A stretch of DNA of 46,198 bases from Xanthomonas axonopodis (GCF_001304695.1 NZ_JFAQ01000013.1:1-46198), one strand, 5' to 3'. Positions 36,421 through 46,115 are shown, counted from the first letter of the stretch. Notes: generated from the letters alone by a model not told the origin. A program made the numbers and translations.

Positions 36421-37194
36421 ATGGATGAGATGAGACCGCCCCCGCGCTCGCGCACGATTTACCTGCTGCCGAACCTGTTCACCACCGCCGGGCTGTTTTC
36501 CGGTTTCTACGCCATCATCGCCGCCGCCAATGGGCAGTTCGTCCAGGCCGCCATGGCGGTGTTCGTGGCTGCGGTGATGGACGGGCTGGATGGCAGGGTG
36601 GCGCGTCTGACCAACACCAGCAGCGAATTCGGGGTGCAGTACGACTCGCTGGCCGATCTGGTCAGCTTCGGCATGGCGCCCGCGCTGGTGATGTACCACT
36701 GGTCGCTGTCGGCGCTGAAGTGCGACAGTAGCGTGATGGGCCGGGTGGGTTGGTCGGCTGCCTTTTTGTATGCGGCCTGCGCGGCGTTGCGGCTGGCGCG
36801 CTTCAACACCCAGGTCGGGGTGGTAGACAAACGCTGGTTCATCGGCTTGGCCAGCCCGGCGGCGGCTGGCCTGATGATGTCTTTTGTGTGGGCCTTCGCC
36901 GACGACAGCCTGGGCTTCGATGGCGAGCAGCTGCGCTACGTGGCGCTGGCGATCACGGTGGTGTCGGCGTTGCTGATGGTCAGCCGGATCCGCTTCTGGA
37001 GCTTCAAGGGCGGCGCGCGCGGGCCGCGTGCCGACCGCGTGCCGTTCCTGGCGCTGGCGATTGCCACGGTGGTGATTGCGCTGCTGGTGATCGATCTGGC
37101 GCGCTCGTTGCTGGTGATCGGGGTCCTGTACGCCTTGTCCGGCCCGTTGATGTGGCTGTTGCGACGCTGGCGGCGCGTGCCCGAGCTGCCATGA
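36421..37194 (+). CDS. pssA: CDP-diacylglycerol-serine O-phosphatidyltransferase
   Basis: A 257-residue integral membrane enzyme making phosphatidylserine, precursor of phosphatidylethanolamine. The CDP-alcohol phosphatidyltransferase motif DGRVARLTNTSSEFGVQYDSLAD (DGx2ARx8Gx3Dx3D; starts about residue 60) is complete, in the form typical of the membrane-bound PssA type. Six to eight membrane segments are visible, beginning with YLLPNLFTTAGLFSGFYAII. Start at 36421; an ATG nine bases later is an alternative. It is followed at ten bases by the holD candidate. Confidence 0.93.
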   Translation: MDEMRPPPRSRTIYLLPNLFTTAGLFSGFYAIIAAANGQFVQAAMAVFVAAVMDGLDGRVARLTNTSSEFGVQYDSLADLVSFGMAPALVMYHWSLSALKCDSSVMGRVGWSAAFLYAACAALRLARFNTQVGVVDKRWFIGLASPAAAGLMMSFVWAFADDSLGFDGEQLRYVALAITVVSALLMVSRIRFWSFKGGARGPRADRVPFLALAIATVVIALLVIDLARSLLVIGVLYALSGPLMWLLRRWRRVPELP

Positions 37195-37204
37195 GCCAGT
37201 TTTC

Positions 37205-37672
37205 GTGAGCGACTCGATGAGCGAGCCGATGTGGTCCGATCTGCAGGTGTCGTATCTGCAGGCGTTGGGGCACACCGTGTATCTGGACCGCGATGCGGTC
37301 GATGCGTTGCCCGCGCCTGTGGAGGTCGCCGAGCGCGCACCCATCGCCGCACCGGCGCGTGTGGAGCGTGCGCCGCAACCTGTAACGGCCAATGCGCCAG
37401 TTGCGCGGCGGAATGCACCGGCGGCACCTGCCGAAGCGCCCCGCGCGCCCAGTACTGCGCCAGCGTCGGCGCCGCAACGGCGGAGCCGGGTCGGCATGCC
37501 GGATCGCCTGCAGATGGCCTTGCTGCGCGCGTCCGGCTGCAATCCGGGCGATCCTGCGACCCAGGCCTTGATGGCCTCCTGGCCGCTGGCGGAACTGCGC
37601 GGCAATCCGGCCGCCAAGCGTGCGCTGTGGCCGCAGTTGCGCGCGCTGCGTCGGCGCCGGTACCCGGCGTGA
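37205..37672 (+). CDS. holD: Candidate DNA polymerase III psi subunit (divergent HolD)
   Basis: A 155-residue protein with three parts: an N-terminal WSDLQVSYLQALGHTVYLDRD, a central low-complexity stretch rich in alanine and proline (about residues 35-95), and a conserved-looking C-terminus. The end, LAELRGNPAAKRALWPQLRA, matches in pattern the C-terminus of Escherichia coli HolD, which as I recall it reads LRANPTARAALWQQI. The gene overlaps rimI by GTGA, and holD-rimI is the known order in enterobacteria. HolD links the clamp loader to single-strand binding protein through chi. Start at the GTG at 37205 or the ATG at 37217. The identity is inferred from the tail and gene order. Confidence 0.65.
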   Translation: MSDSMSEPMWSDLQVSYLQALGHTVYLDRDAVDALPAPVEVAERAPIAAPARVERAPQPVTANAPVARRNAPAAPAEAPRAPSTAPASAPQRRSRVGMPDRLQMALLRASGCNPGDPATQALMASWPLAELRGNPAAKRALWPQLRALRRRRYPA

Positions 37673-38151
37673 GCGCATTGAACGCGCCGCAACCCACCTC
37701 GCTGCGCGCAATGCGCGAGAGCGACCTGGATGCGGTGATGGAGATCGAGTTGCGCGCCTATCCGTTTCCGTGGACGCGCAACATCTTCCGCGATTGCCTG
37801 CAGGCCGGGTATCCGGGCTGGGTGATGGAACAAACCGGGCAGGTGATCGGCTATGGCGTCATCAGCATCGCCGCCGACGAGGCGCATGTGCTCAACGTCT
37901 GCATCGCACCGGAGGCGCAATCGCAAGGCCACGGTCGCGTGTTGTTGCGCGCGCTGATCAAGGGCGCCTCCGATCGCGGTGCGCGGCGCGCGTTTTTGGA
38001 AGTGCGCCCCTCTAATCCATCGGCGATTGCGCTGTACCACTCCGAAGGCTTCAACGAAATCGGCCGGCGTCCGCGCTACTACCCATCCCACGCCGGGCGC
38101 GAAGACGCGTTGGTGATGGCGATTGAGTTGTTCTTCGAAGGGTTTTCGTAA
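37669..38151 (+). CDS. rimI: Ribosomal protein S18-alanine N-acetyltransferase
   Basis: A 160-residue GNAT acetyltransferase. The GTG at 37669 overlaps the holD-candidate stop (GTGA). The RimI pattern is clear: IELRAYPFPWTRNIFRDCLQAGY, the acetyl-CoA loop QSQGHGRVLLRALI, FLEVRPSNPSAIALYHSEGF and the tyrosine-rich RPRYYPSHAGREDALVM. RimI acetylates the N-terminal alanine of ribosomal protein S18. The frame is intact. Confidence 0.93.
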   Translation: MSALNAPQPTSLRAMRESDLDAVMEIELRAYPFPWTRNIFRDCLQAGYPGWVMEQTGQVIGYGVISIAADEAHVLNVCIAPEAQSQGHGRVLLRALIKGASDRGARRAFLEVRPSNPSAIALYHSEGFNEIGRRPRYYPSHAGREDALVMAIELFFEGFS

Positions 38152-38320
38152 GTGCACGCACTTGCTGCGTTGCAGTGTCCCTGTGCTGTCTCCGCGTGTC
38201 CTGATCGCAGCGTTTTGTCTCTTCTTTTGTGTCTCGCAGGCGTTTGCGTGATTACGCATGCATATCCGAAAAGCAGCTAGATACAAGCATTTGCAATGCT
38301 CCTGGTATCGGTTCCGCGGA

Positions 38321-38350
38321 ATGGAATATTCCATAGATGAATAATTCATC
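38321..38350. promoter_or_regulatory. Two adjacent palindromes upstream of the pectate lyase gene
   Basis: A perfect 14-base palindrome, atggaatattccat (38321-38334), is followed after one base by gatgaat-a-attcatc (38336-38350), a 7-base inverted repeat around one central base. Both are AT-rich in a GC-rich genome and lie about 70-95 bases before the pectate lyase ATG, the usual position of operator or activator sites. The regulator is not identified. Confidence 0.45.
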
Positions 38351-38416
38351 CGATTCTGCTGGACCAGGGGTGCGCCGCGGCTCGGCGCATCGAACCCATT
38401 TGAGGGAGAGATCAAG

Positions 38417-39488
38417 ATGAAGCCGAAATTTTCGACGGCGGCCGCCGCGTCGCTGTTCGTTGGGTCGTTGCTGCTCACCGACCCAGAACGGCGGCACCAA
38501 GGGCGGCTCCAAAGATATCTACACCGTCAAGAACGCCGCCGAGTTGAAAGCTGCATTGAGCGCAAGCGTCGGTAGCAACGGACGCATCATCAAGGTCAGC
38601 GGCATCATCGATATCAGCGAAGGCAAGCCGTACACCAAGACCTCGGACATGAAGACGCGCGCGCGTCTGAACGTGCCCACCAAGACCACGCTGATCGGCA
38701 TCACCAGCAACGCGGAAATTCGCGAGGGCTATCTGTACGTCAAGGCCAACGACGTCATTATTCGCAATATCACGATCGAAGATCCCTGGGACCCGGAGCC
38801 GGTCTGGGATCCGGATGATGGCAGTGCCGGCAACTGGAATGCGGAGTACGACGGCCTGACCGTGGAAGGCGCCAGCAACGTGTGGGTGGACCATGTCACC
38901 TTCACCGATGGCCGCCGTACCGACGATCAGAACGGCACCGCAAATGGCCGTCCCAAACAGCACCACGACGACGCAATAGACATCAAGAAAGGCGCAAATT
39001 TCGTCACCGTCTCGTATTCGGCCTTCAAATCGCACGAGAAGAACAACCTGATCGGCTCCAGCGACAGCGCGTCCAGTACCGACAGCAGCAAGCTCAAGGT
39101 CACCATTCACAACACCCTGTTCGAAAACATTTCTGCGCGCGCCCCGCGCGTGCGCTTCGGTCAGGTGCATCTGTACAACAACTATCACGTTGGCAGCACC
39201 AGCAATAAGGTCTATCCGTTCTCCTACGCACATGGCGTGGGCAAGGAGTCGAAGATCTTCTCCGAGCGCAACGTGTTCGAGATCAGCGGCGTGAGTAGCT
39301 GCGACAAGATCGCTGCCGACTACGGTGGCAGCGTGTATCGCGATCAGGGTTCGCTGCTCAATGGCAAGGCGCTGTCGTGCTCGTGGAATACCAACATCGG
39401 CTGGACACCGCCGTATACCTACAATCTGCTATCGGCCGACAAGGTCGCTGCAGACGTCAAGGCGAAAGCAGGCGCAGGCAAGCTGTAA
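38417..39488 (+). pseudogene. Pectate lyase (polysaccharide lyase family 1) with disrupted signal peptide
   Basis: The mature part (about 38484-39488) encodes a complete family 1 pectate lyase with VWVDHVTF, calcium-site region DDAIDIKK and the catalytic arginine in [10 protein letters not shown]. Upstream is a good start: GAGGGAGAG then the ATG at 38417, [20 protein letters not shown], an evident signal peptide. The two are in different frames. The junction at about 38471-38485 lacks a normal signal-peptidase site, so a deletion of 3n+2 bases or an equivalent shift probably removed the end of the signal peptide. From its own ATG, translation would read out of frame. A TTG at 38460 could give an unsecreted enzyme. 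Likely non-functional as an exported virulence factor. Confidence 0.8.
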
Positions 39489-39530
39489 CTGCCACTGGTT
39501 GTGGCTGTAAAGGCAATGCTGCACGCAGTC

Positions 39531-39562
39531 GCACAACGCCCGCAGTGATGCGGGCGTTGTGC
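39531..39562 (+). terminator. Terminator hairpin downstream of pectate lyase gene
   Basis: A perfect 13-base stem with a 6-base loop, gcacaacgcccgc-agtgat-gcgggcgttgtgc, begins 43 bases after the stop codon and is followed by gtttcg. A strong hairpin with a weak T-tail. Confidence 0.7.
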
Positions 39563-39760
39563 GTTTCGCGTGGCGATGAATCGGGTCTGGTAGAGGTGGC
39601 GGCGCTGCATCATGCAGTTGGGAGCTGCTTGCAGCACCGTTACCTATCCAATGTCTATCCATCACCGCTGCACACGCTGCAGGTCATCCTTGCCGGTACC
39701 TGTGCGGCATCTACGCTGCGTCGGATGACGTGCGCAATGACGGCCCCGCGCACTCGCCAA

Positions 39761-39780
39761 GGCCTGCATCAGTGCAGGCC
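39761..39780 (-). terminator. Terminator hairpin downstream of lytic transglycosylase gene
   Basis: An 8-base perfect stem with a 4-base loop, ggcctgca-tcag-tgcaggcc, lies 12 bases beyond the transglycosylase stop on the minus strand. It is followed by ttgg rather than a long U-run, so efficiency is uncertain. Confidence 0.55.
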
Positions 39781-39792
39781 ACCCGACGTCGC

Positions 39793-41766
39793 TCAATCCT
39801 GCGCGGCGTTATTGGCAGCCTGGCCGGGAGTGCAGACCGGCTTCAAACGATTGTCCACCAGCTTGCCCATGAGCCGGTCGCTCAGCGGCAGCATGTCGCC
39901 GTTGAGGCGCCAGTCGTAGATCACGCTGAAGGCCAACACGCGCGCGACATAGTCTCGGGTTTCCTTGTAGCTGATGGTTTCGATCCAGAAATCCGGCTCG
40001 AAATTCGGCCGCTGCGACTGCCAGCGTCCGGTGGGGCCGGGGCCTGCGTTATAGGCGGCAATGGTGAGGTAGGGCAGCCCGTAGGTGTTGAGCAGCTGGC
40101 GCAGATACGCCGTGCCGATGGCGATGTTGGTGCCTGGCTCATAGAGGCTGCTGGCGCCTGCATAGCCGGGTAGAGCGATCCCCTTGGCGACGGCCGCGCC
40201 AGTACTAGGCAGGACCTGCATCAGGCCCATTGCGTTGGCCGGCGAGCGCGCGCGCGGATTGAAGATGCTTTCGGCACGAATTTCCGCAGCCACCCAGGCT
40301 GGGTCGATCGCATTCTTGGCGGCCTCGCGACGAATGCTGTCGTCGTGGTGCAGCGGGAAACGCAACGAGTAGAGCCGTTGTTCGTCCGGCTGCTTGCCGA
40401 GCGCGAATACCGCACGGTCGAACCAGCCGTTATCGCTGGCAACTTCCACTGCCAGACGGCGCTGGGTGTCGTCGAAGCGGGTGGCGGCATCGTTCCATTC
40501 GGCCACGGCCCAGCCGGGGCGGTCGATCTGAAATAACGCGATTGCGCGGACCAGGGCCGGGTCGCGCGCAACAGCGGCCTTTGCCTGTGCGCTGTCGTTG
40601 GGCTCCCAGGGGCACAGCCGGTAAGGCTGCTGCAGGCGGTCGGCAGCCAGGAATCCGTGGAAGGTCGGCGATTGCGCGGCGGCGCGATACAGCGGCTGGG
40701 CGGCTGCAGTAGCGCCGGTCTTTTCGGCCAGGCGGGCTTCGAAGTACTGCCACCGCGAGTCGCTGCGCTGGCTCGTCGGCATCTTGCGAATTGCGGCCAA
40801 CGCCGCCGGCCAGTCGCCGCGCGACATCGCCTCGCGTGCACGCCATTCGTGCAGGCGTTCGTCGTAGGACGCATCCGGTACGGCATTGAGCCGTCGCGCC
40901 GAATCCGGCAGATACGAGGCGACGGTCCACAATGCGATCTGATACAGCACCTGCCCACGCTGCGCTTCGCTGAAGCCGAGCGCACTGGCAAGTTGCGGTA
41001 GTTGCTGTTCGGCAGCGTCGGGATCGCTCTTGGCCAGCTTGGCCAGTCCGTCGACCGCGATGCGGCGGCTGCGCTCGGTCTTGGGCCAACCTAGTGCACG
41101 CGGATGGACCTTGTCGAGAAAGGCAGCGTAATCGATGGCCAGCGTCAGATCGGCCGCCGGCAGGCCACGCGCGGCGGTGCGCATCACCGCAGGCAGCTGT
41201 GCATCGGCAGCGGCCTCCACGCGTTCCCAGCGCAGCGCCGGCGTAAGTTCGCCGCGCGATTCCAGTCCGCCAACCACTGCATCGCAGGCGTCGGGCAGCG
41301 CCTTGCCGTTGCGCCACAGCGTCAGCGCATCGCGGCTCCATTGTGCATCGGCCTTGCCGGTGGCCAGGCGCGCGGTCAGTTGTGCGCAGCGCAGGCCGAG
41401 GTTGTCGGTGGACTTCCAGTTGGCCAGCAGCGTGTTCCAGTCCTGCCGACGCGCCACCGCCGGCAACCACGTGCTGCGGAAGCTTTCAGCCACGGGCTGA
41501 CCGGCGTAACGCTGCAAAAATGCTTGCGCCTGGGCATTGGAGACGGTGTCGATCGTGCGCTTGAGCGCAGCAAATTCCAGCCATCCATATAGCGGATGGC
41601 GGCTCAATGCGGCGAGCTGGCCGGCATCGGTCTGGCCGCGCTCTGCAGCCGCGATGGCATCGCGCATGGCAGTCAGCTGCGGGTCGAGGGTTTGCGCGTG
41701 CAATGCGGTGCTGCCAAGGCACAGCAGGCCGATGAAAACAGTGGCAAGGCGGGGGGCGTAAGTCAT
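39793..41766 (-). CDS. slt: Soluble lytic murein transglycosylase
   Basis: A 657-residue periplasmic enzyme that cleaves peptidoglycan to 1,6-anhydromuropeptides. The ATG at 41766 gives a good signal peptide (MTYAPRLATVFIGLLCLGSTALHA, cleavage before QTLDP). A long alpha-helical, superhelical U/L domain covers about residues 30-480. The C-terminal SLT domain has the catalytic glutamate in IRAESIFNPRARSPANAMGLMQ and the conserved TIAAYNAGPGPTGRW. Length and layout fit Slt70. The gene is complete. Confidence 0.93.
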   Translation of the reverse strand: MTYAPRLATVFIGLLCLGSTALHAQTLDPQLTAMRDAIAAAERGQTDAGQLAALSRHPLYGWLEFAALKRTIDTVSNAQAQAFLQRYAGQPVAESFRSTWLPAVARRQDWNTLLANWKSTDNLGLRCAQLTARLATGKADAQWSRDALTLWRNGKALPDACDAVVGGLESRGELTPALRWERVEAAADAQLPAVMRTAARGLPAADLTLAIDYAAFLDKVHPRALGWPKTERSRRIAVDGLAKLAKSDPDAAEQQLPQLASALGFSEAQRGQVLYQIALWTVASYLPDSARRLNAVPDASYDERLHEWRAREAMSRGDWPAALAAIRKMPTSQRSDSRWQYFEARLAEKTGATAAAQPLYRAAAQSPTFHGFLAADRLQQPYRLCPWEPNDSAQAKAAVARDPALVRAIALFQIDRPGWAVAEWNDAATRFDDTQRRLAVEVASDNGWFDRAVFALGKQPDEQRLYSLRFPLHHDDSIRREAAKNAIDPAWVAAEIRAESIFNPRARSPANAMGLMQVLPSTGAAVAKGIALPGYAGASSLYEPGTNIAIGTAYLRQLLNTYGLPYLTIAAYNAGPGPTGRWQSQRPNFEPDFWIETISYKETRDYVARVLAFSVIYDWRLNGDMLPLSDRLMGKLVDNRLKPVCTPGQAANNAAQD

Positions 41767-42023
41767 GGCGTGATGATACCCAAGCACGCCTGAGCGCCTG
41801 AGTGAATACGTGTCGCTGGTGTGATGGAGATGCCGTCTTGGCTTGCATGCGCAATGGATCGGGCACGCACATGCGAGCAGATGACACCTCGTCACGACCG
41901 CTGCCGCACCGTGCGCTGCTGCACCGCCAGTTGCGGCGCGTTAATGTTTCGTTTAAGGATTGGGAAGGGCCGCAGGGCACGGGGGCGTGCGGACACTCAA
42001 GAATCCTTCTGGGGAGAGAAAGG

Positions 42024-44920
42024 ATGAAGTGTCTGATTGACCCCCGTCGGTCATGCCTGGCCGTGCAGTTGTCGTTGTGTCTGATTCCCACGCTCGCCTG
42101 GGCGCAACAGCCCGAGGCCGCACCGAGTACGCGCACGCTCGACAGCGTGCAGGTCACCGGCACGCGCATCAAAACCGCTGAATTGCAGGGTCAGGTACCG
42201 ATCCAGACGCTCAATCGCGCCGATATCTAACGCACCGGCCTGACCTCCATCGGCGAAGTACTGCAGGAGCTCACCGCGTCCGGTTCGGCGCTCAATGCCA
42301 AGTTCAATTCCTCCGATAACTTCGGCTTTCCGCCCGATGGCAGCGGCGTGGGCGCCGGCTCGGCGCAGGTGGATCTGCGCCATCTCGGTTCCAAGCGTGT
42401 GCTGGTGCTGGTGGATGGCATTCGCTGGGTCAACGAATCCTCCGCGTCCGGCGTGGGTTCGTCGACCGATCTCAACACCATTCCGCTGGCGATCGTCGAG
42501 CGCATCGAAGTGCTCGAAGACGGCGCCTCGTCGCTGTACGGCTCGGATGCCATTGCCGGTGTGGTCAACATCATCACCCGTGCAGTTTCGACGGTGCGCA
42601 GGTCACGCTCAACTACGGGCAGTACGGCAAGGGCGATGGCGCCAACCAGGGCATGGACCTGGCGTGGGGCACCAGCGGAGAGAATTTCAGCCTGTTTCTC
42701 GGCGCCAGCTATGTCAAGCAGGATCCGATCTACGCGCGCGATCGTGCACAGGCGCGCTTTCCGATTCCTGGCACGGGGCTGACCTTCGCCAGCTCGGCAA
42801 CGCCCGATGGCCGCTTCCAGTTCGTCGATCCCAACACCGGCGTGCGCCAGAACCTCACGCCCAACGCCGGCGTCGGTACACCGCAATACGATGGCAGCGG
42901 CGGTTGCACGCGCAGCGACGACTATCACTGCTTCGGCACCGCAGACCGCTACAACTTCGCCGAGCAAAATCTGTTGCTGACCCAGTCCGAGCGCAAGGGC
43001 GTGTTTGCGCAGTTCCGCTATTACTTCAACGACGACGTGCAGTGGTACGTCAAGGCGTTGGGCAACCGGCGCGAATCGACCAACCAGGACGCACCGGAGC
43101 CCATCTTCCTCGGGCCCGATGCCGGTACCGGCAACCCGCTGGCCGACAACATCGTGATCTCCGCGCTCAACCCGTTCAACCCGTTCGGATTCGATCTGGA
43201 TTCGGCCACCAATCTGATCCAGATCGGTCGCAGGCCGGTGGAAGGCGGGCCGCGGCGTTACGAGCAACAGGTCGACACCCAATATTTCGGCACCGGCGTG
43301 GTCGGCACGTTCGAAGGTGCAGGGCGGACCTGGTTCTGGGACGTCAACGGCATGTACAGCAAGAACAAGGCCGAGCAGACCAACTACGGCAGCTACAACC
43401 TCTACAACATCTACAACATCAATCTGGCGCTGGGCGACCCGGCTGCCTGCGCTGCCGTGGCCGGCTGCGTGCCGCTGGATATCTTCAGCGGTGCCGGCAG
43501 CATCACGCCGGAGATGTTGCGCTGGATCCAGTCGGTGGTGCGCGATCGCAGCCAGAACGAATTGAGCCTGTTCACGGCCAACCTCAGCAGCGAGTTGTTC
43601 CAGTTGCCCGGCGGTGCGGTGTCGTTCGCCAGCGGTTACGAATACCGCAAGTACGAAGGCGCTTATCAGCCCGATCCGCTCACCGTGGCCGGGCGTTACA
43701 ACGGCGTGCCCTCGTTGCCCACCTCGGGCAGCTACGACGTCAACGAAGCCTATCTCGAACTCAATATCCCGATCTTCGCCAACTCCGCATTGGGCGACAA
43801 ATTCGATCTGAATATCGCCGGGCGCTATTCGGACTATTCGACATTCGGTGGAGAGTTCACGCCGAAGTACGGTCTGCGTTGGCAGGTCACCGATGAGTTC
43901 GTGTTGCGCACCAGCTATGCGGAAGGCTTCCGTGCGCCCACCATCGGCGAGTTGTTCGGGTCGGCGGCGCGTGCGGACCTGCAGTTGTCGGACCCGTGCT
44001 CGGTCGGACTGGGCGGCACCGCACCGCGTGGCAGTGCGGCCAATTGCGCAGCGCTCGGCGTGCCTGCCGGCTATCAGCAGGCCAACCAGCAGATCTCGGT
44101 CACCACCGGCGGTAACGAGCAACTGGATCCGGAGCGTTCGCGCAGTTTCAGTGCGGGCTTCGTCTTCAGCCCGGGATTTGCGAGCGATGCCAGCTGGTCC
44201 GACCGCCTCGATCTGGAGGTGACCTTCTATCGCCATCATGTGGATGGTGCGATCCAGGCGATCCAGGCGATCAATGCGCAGACGCAGCTGGATTTGTGCG
44301 TGGATACGCTGGATGCGTTGTACTGCAATGGCATTGGGCGGGCGTCCACCGGCGGCATCAATGCCTTCAATAACCGGTTGACCAACCTGGGCTCGATCAA
44401 GACCGACGGCTGGGATGTGGATATGTTCTGGACTTTGCCGCAAACCGCATTCGGGCGCTTCAAGCTATCGTGGCAGAACACCTTGGTAGAGGCCGTTACG
44501 AGGCGCTGGGTGCAGCGGGTCAGCGGCAGCCGCGGGCCGGGCATCGAGGTGGTGGACAGCGCCATTCCGGAGTGGACCAGCAACGCGGTACTGGATTGGT
44601 CGCTGGGCAACTGGACGGCTTCGTGGACCGCGCGGCATATCTGCAAGCGCACCGAGCAATGCGGTGACGCGGTGGAGTTTGCGGTGTGTTCGGATCCGTC
44701 GGTGGGAACCAACCGGTTGGATGCAATCACCTATCACGATGCGCAAGTGGGTTATCGCGTCGATTGGCTCAAGGGCCTGCAACTCACGGCCGGCTTGAAC
44801 AACGTGTTCGACAAGGATCCGCCGATCTGCCTGTCGTGCTCCCTCAATGGGTACGATCCATCTACCTACGATATCCCCGGCGGACGGTTCTGGTATGCGC
44901 GTGTGGATTTGAAGTTTTAG
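42024..44920 (+). pseudogene. TonB-dependent outer-membrane receptor, inactivated by a stop codon and a frameshift
   Basis: The gene starts at the ATG at 42024, after GAGAGAAAGG, with a signal peptide ending in TLAWAQ and a TonB-box region (LDSVQVTGTRI). At 42228-42230 an in-frame TAA replaces what is probably GAA, in the plug motif RADI[18 protein letters not shown]. The plug continues ([40 protein letters not shown]) to about 42580. There one missing base shifts the frame: restoring a C after the CGT codon gives [17 protein letters not shown]. The beta-barrel then runs intact to 44920, ending with the aromatic RVDLKF. Both lesions must be reverted for function. The ligand is unknown. Confidence 0.88.
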
Positions 44921-44940
44921 TTCAACCGCACTTGATCTAG

Positions 44941-46096
44941 GGAAGGTCTGAACAACGAGACCTGACAGGGCGGAAGGTGGCATCGTTCCGGAGAGTCGCG
45001 TTTGGATCTTCGGGTTTCTCGCCATTTCTGGCGTTTTCCGTGGGAATTTCCCGGGTTACAGGCGCACGCTCCCCATCGCAGGCAGTAACTGTTTTCGCTT
45101 CATCCACAGGTTCGACAGCGCAAACAAGGTCAGCACTTGTGCGGTGTTCTTGGCCAGACCGCGATAGCGGACCTTGGTGTCGCCAAACTGGCGCTTGATC
45201 ACCCGGAACGGATGTTCCACCTTCGCGCGCACGCTGGCCTTGACGTGTTCCCAACGCTGTTCCCGAGCATGCTCGCGTTTGTTGCCGATGGCTTGCATCG
45301 TCGAGGGCTTGGCGGCGATGAAAAATGCAGCCTCGCAGGTCTGCCGTTCTTGGCGTTTGTCCGCGCCGGTATAGCCACTGTCGCCGAACACGCTGTCTTC
45401 CTTGCCGTGCAGCAATGCGTGCGTCACCGTGACATCGGCCACGTTGGCTGCGGTGCACTGCACGTGGTGTACCAGCCCGGAAAATTCATCCACACCGATG
45501 TGCGCCTTCATCCCGAAATACCACTGATTGCCCTTCTTGGTCTGATGCATCTCAGGGTCGCGCGCGCTCGGCGTTCTTGGTCGAACTGGGCGCAGCGATC
45601 AGCGTTGCATCGACGATCGTGCCCGACCGCAGGCTCTGGCCCTTGCGCGCCAGATGCGCGTTGACGGCTTCCAGCATCCGCGCGGCAAGGTCATGGGTTT
45701 CCAGCAGACGGCGAAAGTTGAGAATCGTGGTCTCGTCAGGAACATTGTCCAAGCCACCGAGCTGGGCAAACCGCCGCAGGGTCGGGATCTCGTGCAGCGC
45801 TTCTTCCATCGCCGGATCGCTCAACGCATACCACTGCTGCAACAGATGAATCCGCAACATCGTCGCCAGTGCGTACGGCTGCCGACCGGGCCGCCCCGAC
45901 ACTGGATAGTGCGGCGCGATCAGGGCAAGCAATTGCTGCCACGGAACGACCTGCTCCATCTCGGCCAGGAATATCTCCCGGCGGGTTTGCTTGCGCTTCC
46001 TCAGGCCCTCAGCGTCACCGAACGTCAGTTGCATGGATGTCTCCTCACTCCGAAACGATAGTGTCGCGCTTTTTTGGAGCGTTGTTCAGAGGTTCC
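44941..46096 (-). mobile_element. IS5-family insertion sequence (IS5 subgroup)
   Basis: A complete element of about 1156 bases. The terminal inverted repeats are GGAAGGTCTGAACAAC at 44941 and, read inward on the other strand, GGAACCTCTGAACAAC ending at 46096: 14 of 16 positions agree. The flanks are CTAG on the left and TTAG on the right, near the YTAR target of the IS5 subgroup but not an identical duplication (TAG is shared). The element lies 20 bases after the TonB-receptor stop codon. It carries one transposase gene split by a frameshift. Confidence 0.85.
45056..46034 (-). pseudogene. IS5-family transposase, frameshifted
   Basis: A DDE transposase of about 325 residues in two frames. The first part (ATG at 46034 after GTGAGGAGA) has YPVSGRPGRQPYALATMLRIHLLQQW and the first catalytic aspartate in GTIVDATLIAAPSSTKN. 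It stops after NAERARP. The second part resumes at once in another frame with the conserved MHQTKKGNQWYFGMKAHIGVD and carries the second aspartate (FGDSGYTGADK) and the glutamate in AKVEHPFRVIKRQFG. The junction is a GC-dinucleotide tract (about 45558-45568). Losing one GC from an original NAERARDPEMHQ reading explains the shift, consistent with polymerase slippage. Confidence 0.85.
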
Positions 46097-46115
46097 TTAG
46101 AGGGTGTTTACATAA

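Larger units (their letters stand above)
39489..39792. other. Intergenic region between pectate lyase and lytic transglycosylase
   Basis: The 304 bases between these convergent genes hold no supported gene. Two hairpins, at 39531-39562 and 39761-39780, flank it and probably serve as terminators for the two genes. The middle part (about 39570-39755) shows no recognisable element. Confidence 0.5.

Noticed and set aside
36256-38478. A 740-codon open frame antisense to pssA, the holD candidate and rimI
   Set aside because: It runs across three recognisable genes, with a low-complexity arginine/glutamine/histidine-rich product typical of shadow frames.
42227-44443. A 738-codon open frame on the minus strand opposite the TonB receptor
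   Set aside because: It lies antisense to a clear beta-barrel sequence, has no family resemblance and is explained by high GC codon bias.
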